Assembly: GCA_022264855.1 (NCBI GenBank)
Contig: JABYQU010000076.1
Location: 1-64,000 of the forward strand
Direction: 5' to 3'
Length of the DNA stretch: 64,000 bases
Origin: Lenzites betulinus
Lineage: Eukaryota; Basidiomycota; Agaricomycetes; Polyporales; Polyporaceae
Below, in pieces: positions 42,868-54,997 of this stretch. The notes under the pieces were generated by a model that saw nothing but the letters and a program-made list of their open reading frames with translations, was not told where the DNA came from and did no database searches. How positions within the stretch are numbered: position 1 is the first letter of the stretch; each line of letters begins with the position of its first letter. The position numbers and the translations under genes are program-made.

Positions 42868-44587
42868 GTGAAGATATTTGCGAGGACTTCATCATGTTCT
42901 GGTTGGTATTGGACAAGCCATGTCAGTATGTTGAACTTTCAGGACTGATAGTCTGATACAGACATGTCAAGTGCGCCAGTGGTGCTGGTACGGCGAACTT
43001 GACTCTGCTCGACAGATCTAATCTAATCTCATTGAGTCGGAATCTGCCGGCATAGCAAACGCGTATCTCTCACCGGGGCTCCGCGCTATGCTCGCTGACG
43101 GAGGATCGCTACATGATGTTGCTGGTACCGCACCGCTCGCTGGGCCTGCTCCCTACTCATAGACCTGCACTCCCCGCGCCTCGCGTTCCCGACTCTCTCC
43201 CGCGCCTCGCGTTCCCGACTCTCTCCCGACTCTACGCTGCTACCGACTCGACTCCTAACAGTCTTCGATTTTACGCCCGCACACCCCTACCGCCTCGATT
43301 CAACTCTCGGCAACATATACATTTCCATATTCCTTACCATCTCCCGACTCAATTTTATTCTTCAGACCTTTTACCCTTTCGTCTCGGAAATGCAGCCTCC
43401 CCCTAGACGCCCGCGCGGCTATCCGCGCGCAAGCGCCGGGAGACACCCGAGTTTGCCTAGCCCAGCACGACACGCCGTGTCTTCGTGTGCAAGGTCTGAG
43501 AATTCGACGAGCGTCTCGAGGTAGATTATGGTTTTCAGCTCATCCACTGCATTTGCTCACTCACCCACTCCTCTTGCAGCTTCTCTGACCGGGACTGCAT
43601 TATGCGGTATATAAGCGGCGCCATAGGCCATTAATACCCCGAGGGCGGCCTGATTGGAGAGACTGGCACTCTTCTGGCCCTTCTCGCGTTTCACGGCAAG
43701 CTGTCTGCACTCAAAACCGGCTATACGTTACAACCTGTACTGTAGAGATCAGGCCGTAGCGGCACTTCACAAGTCCGAACAGGGACCTCCGCCCCGCCCT
43801 GCCCCGCCGCTATCAGGCCCTGGTCACTGGTCACCGAAGTCACCGCCGCTTGTAACCAAGGTACCTTACACCGTAGTGCCTCCCACCGCTGCGGCGGCGG
43901 CAGCAGGTAAGGTAATATCACAGTCGCCGCTCCGCGCGGCGCCGTCACCGGTCACCGCGGATCCCGCCGCTCAAACCCTCAAACCTGTCACACCTGAACC
44001 CACCGCCTCCAAGTACATAAAATACTCACGAGTTCTGCAATCACCCGCGCACATCCTGATGGCGAGTGGCCGCTTGCAATGCTCCCGCAACTGCGCGCTT
44101 AGAAATTCCCCCAATCCGGGGCAGGGCTCTCAAGCATTGGACGTGTAGGCTCCTCCGAGCTTTTTTTTCTGACGTTCCCGCACAACTGACCGATAAATTT
44201 GAGCGGGCTGACTGCAAATCCGGTCGAAACAGAGGCGGGAAAGTACTGTGGGCGGTGACGATGGCACCCGGGTCGGCTGGTGAGAATGGGCAATGCGAAT
44301 ATTTCTGGAGCCTGCCAGCAGGTGGGTCTGGCAACCAGCTGTATGCACAGGCTGCTTGTACCTGGTCGATGCGCAGCAGACCAGTCCCTGAGGTGATATG
44401 CGGGACGGGGGGAGATGGGCGCGCAGGGGGCTCGTACGTGAGAATCTCAGCTGCTGGCAATCCAACAACAATTCGGCGGTGCATTTGACCTACAGCATTC
44501 TCTTTCCACTGGGGGCAATATTCTCAACTCAACGCCGTGTTCATTCCCTCCTCTTGCGCGTCATTCAACCGATAGAGCTCTGGGCGG
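42868..44587. other. No supported gene
   Basis: About 1.7 kb between divergent genes. Frames such as 43113-43406, 43654-44148 and 44066-44488 are low-complexity or lack any homology I can name. Two 26-bp tandem units lie at 43173-43224. The region likely holds the promoters of the F-box gene and the transporter. Confidence 0.5.
43173..43224. repeat. Tandem 26-bp duplication
   Basis: The unit CCCGCGCCTCGCGTTCCCGA plus CTCTCT occurs twice head to tail, followed by a partial third start. No associated gene was seen. Confidence 0.8.
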
Positions 44588-46877
44588 ATGGAAAACACGG
44601 ATGGCCATGTTTCGCAGTATGTGTTGACCAGCCCTCCGTCACCGAGAAAGTTGCATGCCGACACATGTTGTCCGTCACCCCACAGGACTTCCTCCAAGAT
44701 CGCTGGGACGTGGAACTTTGTCTTTTGGATGATATTTCTTTCGAGTCTCCTTGTGGATATGCTGTCGGCTCTCGATCTCGTATGTCATGGGTATCATTTC
44801 CTCCCCTCACTGGCTCACCTCCCCTCCTCTCCCCAAGACCGCGGTGTCCACGGCGCTGCCGACTATCACCAACAGCTTGAATGGAAAAGACTTCATCTGG
44901 GCTGGCAGTGCTTACACCGTAACCTCTTCCGCCGTTATCCCTTTCATTGGAAACCTGGTGTCAGCGTTCGGATCGAAGCAAGCTCTCATTCTCTTCTTAA
45001 CAATATTCGCCTTGGGATCCGCACTCTCTGGAGCGGCGCACACCATGGATGGGCTTATCGCGGGTAGAGGTACGCACGCAGAAGTCAAGCCTCTCGACCG
45101 GCATGATATTAACAAGCGCTCCTAAACACACGTAGCTGTTCAAGGCCTAGGTGCAGGCGGCTGCTTCTCAATCACGGAGATCATCTATGCAGACCTTGTT
45201 CCGCTTACAGAGCGTGGAAAGCTGCAAGGAATTACCGCCGCGTGAGTGCCCGTTTGTTCGCGAAGTGTTCAGCCTTTGCTAACGGGAGGGCTCTACGACA
45301 GTGCCTGGGCTCTCGCATGGTGCGTTTTCAAGCTTGCGGGAGTTTCCTCAATGCAATCTGCGCCGAGTATATTTACAACTCTGCAGTGCAATTGGGCCTC
45401 CTATAGGAGGCGCGCTGGCGCAACATGGATCATGGAGATGGTTGTTCTTTCTGAACATACCTGTCTGCGGAATCGCAATACTTCTCAATCTTATATACTT
45501 GCCAATGCGATCCGACCCACGGCACAGAAGGCGCAGTCTGCGTAGCAAGCTGGCGAAGATGGACTTCTTGTGAGTAGTCTTAACTAACCCAGGTGCCGGC
45601 CCGGGAACGACATTCTAATCCTGATATTATTGTTTAAAAGTGGGTCCGGGACGTTGACGGCTAGCACCGTCCTGATCTTCCTTGCAATTACCTGGGGAGG
45701 TCTGCGCTATCCATGGTCGTCTGCTCAGGTTCTTGTGCCGCTCGTTCTAGGAATCCTCGGAACGCTGTCATTTTTTGTCATGGAGCGCTATTGGCTCAAA
45801 GGTCCCACGGTAAGTCGCATGCCTTAGCGCAGTACTTGTACTCAAGCTGTGAACTAGATACCTGGACACTTCTTCAAGAGCCGTACTACATTTGGAGGGT
45901 ACGTAGGCCCTGTCTTGCTCGAGCTCTGTTATGCGGTTCTCACTGCTTTGTAGTTACGTGGGAACCTTCCTCCACGGTATCAGCTCTGTGTCGACACTCT
46001 GCAAGTATTCCTCCCTCACTTTACAGGCGTTTTCATTACTTATGGTGTCATGCAGATTACATTCCCGTTTATCTCCAAGCTGCAGCAGGGGCAGCCCAAT
46101 TTAGAGCCAACGTCGACATTCTTGTCCTAGCAACGCTCGTCCCGGTAGCCGCAATCGTGACCGGCGTGTCTATCAACATCCACGATCGATATCTCCCCCA
46201 CAACTACATTGGGTGGGTGGTCATAATTGTGGGCTTTGGCGTGCTGTCCACTTTGGACGAAGGCAGCTCGCGTCCCGCGTACCTTGCTTCCCAAATCCCT
46301 ATCGCGATGGGAACTGGAATCGTGTACATCAGCACACAGTTCGCGGTCCTCGCGCCGCTCCCAGACTCGGAGGTCACCCATGCATTAGCGTTCTTCACCT
46401 TCACGCGGGTCGTCGCCCAGGTATGTGTTCACGCTGCGCTGCTATCATCTCGACCTGTATCAGGATACTTACGGACGACGTATCGATGTGCAGGGATGGG
46501 GAATAGTCGTCGGCGGGACGATCCTGCAGAACGTCCTCCTGCGCCGCCTCCCGTCCGAGTTCACCGCAACGCTTCCGGAAGGTGTGCAGGTTGCATACGC
46601 CGCCATTCAGACGATCCCAAGTCTGCCAGAGCCGCTGAGAGGACAAGTTCACGCAGCGTTCGCGCAAGCAACGCGCCAAATCTGGCTCGTGATGCTCGGC
46701 GTGTCAGGCGCTGGGCTACTATCTTGTCTCTTGCTGCGCGAGGTGTCTATGCGCGGCGCGAAGGTCGAGCCTCAAGCACTGGACAACATCGAATTGACGG
46801 ACACAGTGATCAGTGCTCTGATACTGCAGACGGTGGATATGTCAGAGGGTCGGAGCGCATCAAATGATGAGGTATAG
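44588..46877 (+). CDS. MFS drug transporter, DHA/14-TM type, with a possible frame lesion
   Basis: Exons read 44588-44779, 44838-45069, 45136-45241, an 18-nt micro-exon 45302-45319, 45387-45569, 45641-45809, 45858-45898, 45954 onward, and 46494-46877. The first helix (WNFVFWMIFLSSLLVDMLSALDLTAVSTALPTI), the ALGAGG/QGLGAGG loop (VQGLGAGGCFSITEI) and the motif IGPPIGGALAQHGSWRWLFFLNIP are typical of fungal H+-antiport multidrug facilitators in the plasma membrane. Later helices (LATLVPVAAIVTGVSINI; GTGIVYISTQFAVLAPL) are present. Between the TFLHG segment near 45970 and DYIPVYLQ near 46055 no canonical intron restores the frame; the readings differ by one base. It may be a sequencing or assembly error, an unusual splice, or an early pseudogene. 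Confidence 0.8.
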
Positions 46878-47759
46878 GCTCGAGGTCCGAGATGTTCCAC
46901 AATTGTGGTGACATATGATAAGCGGGAAGTGATGCTTACTGTATTTATTGAGGACGGCTGCGGATGATCAACCGATCAGCTCGCAAATATGCTACAGCTT
47001 ACACAAACTCGGTACTCCCCTTCCCTAATCCCACGCCTGAAACCGTAGACGTCGCGGTGTCTCTGCACATATCTGAAGATGAAGAAGAGTAGAGTCGGAG
47101 GTGATGCTGTCCGCCGACGGGGACTCATGGACTCGGCACGATACCGCCCTACTGGCCCCAGCACATTAGCCCTCGGAAGCTATCACGTATTAAGTAGTTA
47201 AAGATGTGTAGAGACGCATAAGAATCTCGCCATAATTACCAAACGCAACACCCTGACTCCGGTAGGGGCGACGGAGGAGCGGACGGTACTTGGCCCAATG
47301 TGAGACTATAGCCATTCGTGTACATTTGGTTTCAATGACCGGAATGCGTATGGTACATTTGTATTATGTGCAAGTGCGCGAGAGCGCGAATCGATAGACG
47401 GGAAAGCGAGGGGAAGCTATGTGCGAGAAAGCAACGGAACCTGATGAAAACAACATGCGAGAGAATGACTATGCTACGAGTAGGCCGGGGAGGAAGGAAT
47501 AGATGATAGGAATAAGTGAGTCGTGAGGGTCGTTATGTACGTCGTGGGTGATGGAGAGGATTTGAAGCCCGTGAAGTCGGTAGTGGGTGTCGCTGAGAGA
47601 TGGGTAGGGTGGTCGTGTCGCAAGGTAGGAAGTGTGTCGCTAGATGGTCGTTGATGTGTGGGGGATCGTTGGCGAAGGATTGGGGGTAAGCACGGTCGCC
47701 GGACTCGTGTAAGCAGCTAGGACTAGCAAGACGAGGTCAAACGAAGAAGATACCGTCGA
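46878..47759. other. Convergent intergenic region
   Basis: About 880 bp between the 3' ends of the transporter (plus) and the five-exon gene (minus). No frame of note. G-rich, AT-mixed sequence with GTCGTGTCG and GGTAGG words; nothing recognised. Confidence 0.5.
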
Positions 47760-48992
47760 CTAAGCCTGGACTGGGACGCTCTTGCCGCCCAGAAAGCTGC
47801 CAGACTCGGCGAGGTACACGCGGCTCGCCTGCTTGACGTCCGGACTTATGCGAAGCGTACACGGAAGTGGATACTTGATGCCACGACCCGCACACTCCGT
47901 ATACACCCTGTCATCCGGTCAGTAGCTGCCCGCCTCTGCGTATCGAGACGCAAACGAGAAGGACTTACTCGAGTTCGCAGAGGTAGTTCAGCAGCTTACG
48001 GCGTAAGGGTCGCGAGTGCTTCTTGCCCTGCTCCTGGAGTAACGCGGGCGAGAGGCCCTGCGTGTCGCCGTCGAGCCGCGTAACACCGAGGTCTTTGAAT
48101 GCTGCGAAGCGCGCGAGCCAAGCCTCGAATGCGAACTGCTCTTCCGGGCTGCGCGGACTCGGGGTCCTCGTCTGGAGGGCGACGGCTTGCGCAGCTGCAA
48201 TGTCCACGACGAGGCTGTCGTCCTGGAGGATTTCGGCGACGGCAGCTTGGATGTGCTTCTCTGTCGAGATACAAAGTCGCGGTCAGGTCAGAGGAATGTG
48301 AGATGATACAAAGGCCCGTACCCTGCCGGATGATTCCTGCGACCCCGGAGACGAAGAGCTCTGCAGTCTCTGCGTCTCCCTCGTCCGCATCGTCCACGAC
48401 GCGGTTGAGCTGCGCGAGGACCGCAGGGAGGCCGGAGCCCGAGGCGCGGCCACGGTTCGCAAAGGCAAGGAAGCGCCGCATCATGTCATCGGCGTCCTCC
48501 GAGTCGTCATCATCAACCCCGTGCTGCTCGTCTGCGCGCAGAGGAATATGCCAGGGATAAGCACGGCGCGGTACAAGAAAGCTACGAAACCGACCTGTAG
48601 TTTTCTCGCCATCCGACTCGGGCTCGGAGTCTTCAGTTGACCCGGCGGAGACCTGGCTAAGCCCGACGTCGCTGAAGAGCGGGACACCGCCGGCTCGAGT
48701 GCTCGACGTGTAATCAAATATGCTGACCTCATCTGCGAGGGAGGAGAAAAGCGGGCATACGAGTAAGGACCAAAAGGCGGCACATGCCGCGGGGCAATCA
48801 GTAAGGAGAACGGAACCTACCGTTGACCGATGAGGTCTCAGAGACGGGAGCAAGCGGCGCGATGTTTTCGTCCGATGCGTCCGGAGAGGTAGAGGTGGAC
48901 CAAGGGACATCGGTTTTCAATTCGTCGCGCGAGAGTGTCGCTGACTGCGTAATCGAGGTTGCGAGGGTGGTGAAGGGGATACGAGCAGCCAT
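47760..48992 (-). CDS. Uncharacterised conserved-looking protein, five exons
   Basis: Exons 48992-48821, 48732-48595, 48531-48322, 48260-47969 and 47907-47760 have canonical GT-AG introns and sum to 960 nt, 319 aa. I do not recognise the family. The N-terminus (MAARIPFTTLATSITQSATLS) is Ser/Thr-rich and followed by acidic segments (TEDSEPESDGEK; DDDDSEDADDMMRRFLAF). The C-terminal half is predicted helical (HIQAAVAEILQDD, QFAFEAWLARFAAFKDLGV, RRKLLNYLCELE) and ends with a compact YTECAGRGIKYPLPCTLRISPDVK ... FLGG segment. The perfect splice arithmetic and consistent composition argue that it is real. It is convergent with the transporter. Confidence 0.7.
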
Positions 48993-50177
48993 GTTGTGTT
49001 GCGCGAAGTTGGTATAATGTGAAGATGGAGGGAGTGAGTGATCACGAGGCGCGTTAGAGAGCGTCGAGTAGAGGAAGTCAGTATTTTGAGTAGCGGGGAG
49101 GGAGCAGAGCACCCGGGCGATAACCTTTGAGGGAGAGAGACGTTGAGGAACAAGCAGGGCAGCCGCCTCCGCCCTGACAAATCTGTGCTGCCCCCGTGCG
49201 AAACCTGCGCCCTAGCCGAGAACCTTAACTTGTTGCCCGTCTTTGCAAGACATTCAACAACTCAACGCGCAATCTAGGGCACATGACTTACAAGCTACGC
49301 GCCATCCTATCGCTAACCGAGGCCGTCACGCGCGTGACATGTGTCCATGATCTTCCAGGCGGTTGTTTGCGCTTGATTGGCAACGGCCTCCGATTCTAAC
49401 ATGCGCAAACACCTGCTTTGGGCTGCGCCTCGGACGTATACCAGTGACTGACCTTTATAGGTGCAACGAGGATTCCAGTTGGCTGCGCAGCAGGAAAACA
49501 GGCTGCAGACTGCTGCTTTGTGGAGGGAAAAAGGCGGACAGCCCCTATGGTCCGCGAGGCGCCCGTGATCCGCTAAGCGAGCCTAGATCGCCATTGTTCA
49601 TTATCAGTCAGCTCCGTCCGACATCAACGCAGAGCTCAATGTTTGCACAACGATACAAAGCCGCCCTCCGCTGAGTCGTCTAGTTCCAGGATATGGCAGA
49701 TACTAAGTCACAGAGCATCGCAGCTCAGGCCGAGCGCAGAGAGTCCAGTCACCAGTGTTGTCAATCATCATACAATAATACTACTATAGTGCTGTGAGAG
49801 CGTGCCAGATACCCAAGTCTGCCTGTTCGTCGAGCCCTAGCGGAGGATCCAGCACAGTCCAGAGTCCTCAAACGTTGCCTGCGAGTATGAAACAGATTGC
49901 GAGCCAGTTGAGTGCCACGACAACATCTTACGGTCACAACGCAGTCTGGGGGCCATGAGTTTAGGGCCGGCCAATCATGCTGTTTTCGATGAAGCGCGGC
50001 TGGTGCCGGGCCCGCCGAATGCAGCGACTTCGGACAGTGGACACTCAATATGTTTCGAACATCTCCTCATCTCAGTGTCAAAGGCGGCAACCTCGTCTCC
50101 CCTCGTGCAAGTCGCCAATTGCAACACCGAGGGTGAATCACCCGGAACGGAATGTAATGATTGCATTGTTACAGCAA
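48993..50177. other. No supported gene
   Basis: About 1.2 kb. Overlapping frames of 60-150 codons on both strands lack domains. The left end probably contains the promoter of the five-exon gene. An imperfect ATG-rich region at 49,930-50,180 shows nothing recognisable. Confidence 0.45.
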
Positions 50178-50822
50178 TTAAATAAGCAGCACTATCTCGA
50201 TGAGCGTAACGGTGAATACGAGTGCCGCGATGGCCAGCACCGCTGGCAGCCCGTTCAGCCGGGCCACCGCGGTACTTTCACCGTTGTGCCGCGCAGAGAG
50301 CCGCGCCGCACAGCCACAGCCGACGGCCTCACCACCACCGGCGCCCCTGGACCCATGATGCGGGGCGCGATGCAGCGTTTTCGTCCTGGGAACAGCGGTA
50401 GGCAGGCCGGATAGACGGTCCGTGCAGGTCGAGGAATGCTGTGTGAAGCCGCCCGGGAGCGCGATCGCGCCCTCCTTGATATGCGAAAGCGACGGTACCG
50501 TGGTCGCCCACGAGGGTGTGGACGCGGACGACGCCCTGGGAGGCGGGGTGGTGGTCAGTGTGTGCGGCGCGAGGTATCGGTGGAGGTGGGTGCTGTGCTC
50601 ACATCGAGTACCCGGTGAGGGAGTCAACGGGCCTGTCCAGAGGCCCTCCTGCTGCGTAAAGTCACTCAGTCGCAAACACGACAGCTGCATGCCGTTCTGC
50701 AGAGAGAACATGGATGAGAAAACGGCACGCATGGGAGGGTCGAGGAAGGGCATACATGACGGGGTGGACGTCGATATGATCGCGCGGCGCGAGGGCTCCG
50801 GGGTGCGTTGCACCGTGATCAT
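50178..50822 (-). CDS. Possible small protein with a C-terminal hydrophobic segment
   Basis: A 214-codon frame that is Ser/Thr/Pro-rich through most of its length and ends in a clear hydrophobic stretch (AVLAIAALVFTVTLIEIVLLI) just before the stop, as in tail-anchored or GPI-type proteins. A TATATAA box lies upstream on the same strand near 51,003. No homologous family is recognised. Alternative frames in the same stretch (for example 50662-50919) are open too, so the exon structure is uncertain. Low confidence. Confidence 0.3.
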   Translation of the reverse strand: MITVQRTPEPSRRAIISTSTPSCMPFLDPPMRAVFSSMFSLQNGMQLSCLRLSDFTQQEGLWTGPLTPSPGTRCEHSTHLHRYLAPHTLTTTPPPRASSASTPSWATTVPSLSHIKEGAIALPGGFTQHSSTCTDRLSGLPTAVPRTKTLHRAPHHGSRGAGGGEAVGCGCAARLSARHNGESTAVARLNGLPAVLAIAALVFTVTLIEIVLLI

Positions 50823-50997
50823 GTGGCGCGCGTAGCGCGTTGAGGATTATGAGGGGTTTGTCTGTCGGTACGGGGCGTGGCACAGAAGCGTGTCGAGGGT
50901 GAGGGCGTAGTGTGCGCATCGTGCGGAAGGCAGACTGCGACTGGGACTTGGAAGGAGGTGGGGGGAGGGTGATGGGTTCTCATCCTGCTTTCTGGGG

Positions 50998-51008
50998 GGT
51001 TTATATAC
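50998..51008 (-). promoter_or_regulatory. Candidate TATA box
   Basis: GCGTATATAAAC on the minus strand, about 85 bp upstream of the first ATG (50919) and about 180 bp upstream of the 50822 start. TATA boxes are weakly informative in fungi. Confidence 0.35.
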
Positions 51009-52102
51009 GCCCCGGAGGCTCAGGGGGCCCTTTGAGCGCCGAGGACCATGGGGCTGCGGCGATGTCCATTGACCTCGGCCATGGACCAAGGCCAATCCTT
51101 CCCTGCAGCATTGTCTTATTCAGGAGCAGTGCATGACCGTCGGTGCGCAAGCCGGGCCACTCGGGGGCCACATAGCTGTCAAGATGGTCCGAGCCCATCG
51201 TCGACCGCTACCCGGGCATGCGGTTCGCGTAGTATGCTGCGGTCGCCGGGAGCCCAGGTCCATGCAGGCAGAGCTTGCGAACCGAGGTCGGCTCGGCTCG
51301 CAAGCTGATTGGCATCCAGGGACCAGTCACAGAGAGCGCAAATGCCAAAGCCAGCACAAGCAACTTGAAGGCGACCACGTACGTCAACCAAGGCGCAAGG
51401 CAGAAGCTGACATATACCCCCTTGCCAGTGTACGACACAGATGTGCGCGCGCACCTCGAGCCGCCCAGGGAGCCTAGAAACCAAGGAGCGCAAAGACCCG
51501 TGTCCCAAGAAAAGCGTCCGCCGGAGACAATAACAGAGGCTCACCCGGTTACGGATGGGCCGAGTTGCGGATTCCGCGGCATGGGCCCGGGCCAAGTGGG
51601 TCTGGAGGTACGCTTTTATGTGGCGTTTGATCAAGTTCGAAGTCTTCATGCGTGTACTAAGCCGGACCTGAGAACGTCCGGATCCTCGCCGCGCCATTGG
51701 ATGTACAAGACGGGAGCCGGCGCGCTCTTCGCTTGTATCGGACGCACGGCAATTCATAACGCAATTTCCTGGAAAAAGAGGAGTCACCTCGAGTGATGGT
51801 GGTACTAGTAAGTACGCGTAGTACACCCACAGTGAGATGTGCCGCTTCATATGAATTATAATGAGGCGAGCCCTTCCGACTCCAAGTTCCGAGTCTCCGC
51901 ACTGACCTGTCCTACGCTGCCTGCCAGCGCCTGCCAGTCCGCGCCGCGGAGTCGAAGTACACACTCGAAGCACGCCTGGATGGGGAGGGAGGGGGTCTAT
52001 CGACCGTTTCCGGAAGCTGGACGTTGTGCCATGCGTATGTTGGACGCTGTGGAAGTACTATGCGAGCTGTATCCCGGTGACCTCGCGCACGAGCGACGCA
52101 CC

Positions 52103-52120
52103 GGGGGGGGGGGGGGGGGG
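52103..52120. repeat. G18 homopolymer
   Basis: Eighteen consecutive G bases. Such runs are prone to sequencing and replication slippage, so the true length may differ. Confidence 0.85.
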
Positions 52121-53861
52121 TCGGACGCCGTCCTAGTCGACAGCTACAACTACAGCCAGCACGCTGGCAGCACATCTCCCCGCGCGCGACGAAGCGGCCG
52201 CCGCTGTCGGTCCACTCTACGACTCGGAGTGGGAGCACGTCCGCCCGACACGCGGCGCAGACGCACACCCACTGTCACGAGGCCCACACCCGATCCTGCA
52301 TCCTGCTCCCGCTCCTGGCCCTCCCATAGCCCGCGGCGGCAGCGCCCACGAAACAGGCGAGCATACAACTTCGCCCGCCCCACGAGCGGGCTTCCATCAC
52401 TTGCAAGTGCCAGTGTGCATCCCCATCCCGCTTGGACGAGCTTCAGAAGAACTCGAACGCCGCGCCGCGGCAGAACGCGGACGCACGCGCCTCCCGCCCT
52501 GTGCCCGAGAAGCAGAACCAACTTGAAGCGCGGCGGGCAGCACCCCACATCCAGGACCGAGGAGGCCACGCACCGTCCGCGTCGCGTCGCGGACGCGCCT
52601 CCAAGCTTCAAGCCTCAAGTCCTCCATATAATATTCCAAGCTCCTGGCGCGGGGCCCGGCCGCCGCCGCGTTGTGGGGCGTAGCGCGGCGATTACATATA
52701 CATATGCTGGTGCGCGTGCTGGTGCTGGCGTAAGGGGCCTGCGGTTCGCGCTTCGTCGTGCGTCGTGCTGTGTGCGCGTGCGAATGGGAACGCGAAGGGG
52801 CACCCCCGTTGTGGGCGGATATCTGCGAGCGGCGTACGCCGTACAGGGAAGGACGCACGTACGTACGTACGTGTGTATCTGTGCACTGCTGCGCGCCTCC
52901 GTGCTTCGTGGCGTATGCGCGTGCGACCAGAGACGCGGACGCGGATGCGAGCCCGCTGTGCAGTCCGCGCCCGCGGGTCTCTGCGACTCGAGGGGGACGG
53001 CGAATTCGGGCGCACGTGCATATAGGTGCGCTGCTGCGCACCCAGCTGGCGTGGGCACGACACCAGACTTGCAGAGACGAGCGTATACAACGGCCGATCC
53101 CAGTACTGGCCCGCTAGTCGGGCGGACAGAGCCCGGGCGGCTGAGAGCAGGGCCGGGGAACGGGACGGTGGGAGCGCGAAGCGGGTTAGCCGCAGTACTA
53201 GAGACTAGTAGCGGGGGAAGCCTCGCGCACGCAGCTTATCTAGACGTTATAGGGTTCGTATCGTGTCCCAAGGATCCGGACTGGCACAGCTGCAGGCAGA
53301 GCCCGAGCGCGAGTCCGAGTCCTGCAGATGTGAACTGTGTGCCCGGAAAGCGAGCCTGGGGCGTCCTGGAGACGCACCTGTATACGTAGCGGTAAACGGT
53401 GTACGGTGGACACCTGTTCACATGGACAGAGCGTATCAGGCCACGCCTGTCACTACTGCATTACAGCCCGGCGCGTCTTGTCACGTAGAGTTCCTGGTAC
53501 TGCTGGGAGCCGCGTCCCGTCCCGGGCGCGAGAACCCCACGGCCACGGAAGCGCAGCGCAGCGCCGTCTAAACGCAATGTGCGTATTCCAGGCGCGGACG
53601 CGAGCAGGTGCGTGCTGTGGGGAACCCTCCGAGTGCGAAGGCGGAGGTGAGTGCGAAGACGAAGGCGAAGCCCAAGATAGACTGTATCCCGAGCTAGCTT
53701 GAGTGCTTCTCGCGGGGCCCCACGCCCAAGATAGACTGCACTTCGAATTCCACGCACGCATGCGCCCAAGTGCTCTAAACGCGTCCACGACGCCTTCGAC
53801 TGCGCATGCACAGTGGCGCCGCGATACTCTAGGATATCCTCAGGCTCCAGTACACCGGGGC

Positions 53862-54784
53862 AGCGCGCGGATCAGCGTCGGGCTATCGAGCGCCAACGGG
53901 GAACAGCGGGGGTGCGGACGCAAACGAGGGCGCGCGCGCGGTTGTGTCGCTGCGCTGTGTTCCTCGGGGCCAGAAGGGGGATGACGAGATGTCGAGATGG
54001 ACGCAGTCCGGGGTGGTGATGCGCATCATGCGCATCAGCCCTCGAAAGTCGGGGACCGGGGTCGACGCGGAGGCCGGCTAGCGTCGGAGGAACTCTCTTC
54101 ATGGCAGATCTACAAATGCCATTCTCAAAGCCGTCGAGCGTGAGCAGGGTTATCATATGCATTATCATCGACCGACGCACCTCCTAGTGTCTGTCGCCAG
54201 GTCGACGGCGCGCGCGCGTGCCCCGGAGGCAGCCTTCTAGCGTCGCAGATGACCAGGGAGCACATGCGCCCGCGCGCGGGCAGGCAGGCAGGCTATCTGG
54301 ATTCTGGCTCGGGCAGCGGCGCGTCGGCGACGGGGTGCTTCGGCAGATTGGATGCGGACAAGGTTAGTTCCCTGTTTGTGCGCGCACTGCACCCGTGCAC
54401 CTCCCAGGGAAGCGGCGAAGCGCGCGGTGCTTATTGGTGTGCTGCTGGCGACGTCATCCGAATTCCTGGCAAGGGGGCTTCGCGCGGTTCGTCGTCGTAT
54501 GTTTTGCGCTTGGTAGGGTGCGTCGAGCGTGGCGTGGCGTCACGAACGCCTGCATGAAGCTTGGCCGGGTTAAAGAACCACCTCAGCCTGCCACATGGAA
54601 AGCCTCGGCTCTGCGCCTGTCGAACGTGGAAGAGAGCGAGGCATCGACTGCTGCAGATCGTGCGAGGACGTCACCGGGCCCCCCTGTCCGCCAATCAGGA
54701 ACGGCGAACGCCGACCCACCACCCACGCCGCCGCTGCACAGACGTGACACTCCTGCGTCACGCGCGCTCTCCCATCTTCTGCCA
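53862..54784 (+). repeat. Direct repeat, copy 1 (about 0.92 kb)
   Basis: From AGCGCGCGGATCAGCG to CCCATCTTCTGCCA this matches 59814-60829 in the same orientation with scattered substitutions and indels, roughly nine bases in ten by eye. It carries CCGCCAATCAGG (inverted/forward CCAAT type) at about 54,689 and several GACGTCA and TGCGTCA words, a promoter-like composition. It lies directly upstream of the deaminase-like gene. No terminal TG/CA or coding capacity suggests an LTR. Confidence 0.85.
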
Positions 54785-54997
54785 TTGCAGGGCCCTCCGG
54801 GCAGACCTGGACTACGGGAATCTACACGCAGCGGGCAGTACAACAGAATAACAGGTAGTGCAACAGAATCACAACAGCGAACGCTGACAGCATCAGTATC
54901 GGTACTCACCTCGCCGTCAACATCTACCGTTCTGTAACTGCTTCTTGTCGACACATCTCTCATCGCTATATTGCATACCATCTGCAACTCTGCTATC

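Larger units (their letters stand above)
50923..53861. other. GC-rich stretch without a supported gene
   Basis: Nearly 3 kb in which all frames are open for long distances because of high GC content, such as 51839-53389 plus and 51179-51973 minus. Their products are Arg/Pro/Ala-rich without domains, and opposite-strand frames are equally long, so I read them as compositional artefacts. An 18-G homopolymer lies at 52103-52120, (ACGT)4 at 52857-52872, and the word CCCAAGATAGACTG twice near 53,675-53,740. Confidence 0.5.

Noticed and set aside
43654..44488. Overlapping frames upstream of the MFS gene
   Set aside because: Low-complexity Pro/Ala/Thr composition and frames open on both strands. 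Most likely promoter DNA.
51839..53389. 516-codon open frame on the plus strand
   Set aside because: Arg/Pro/Ser-rich with no domain, an overlapping opposite-strand frame is similarly long, and it crosses an 18-G run. It is explained by GC composition.
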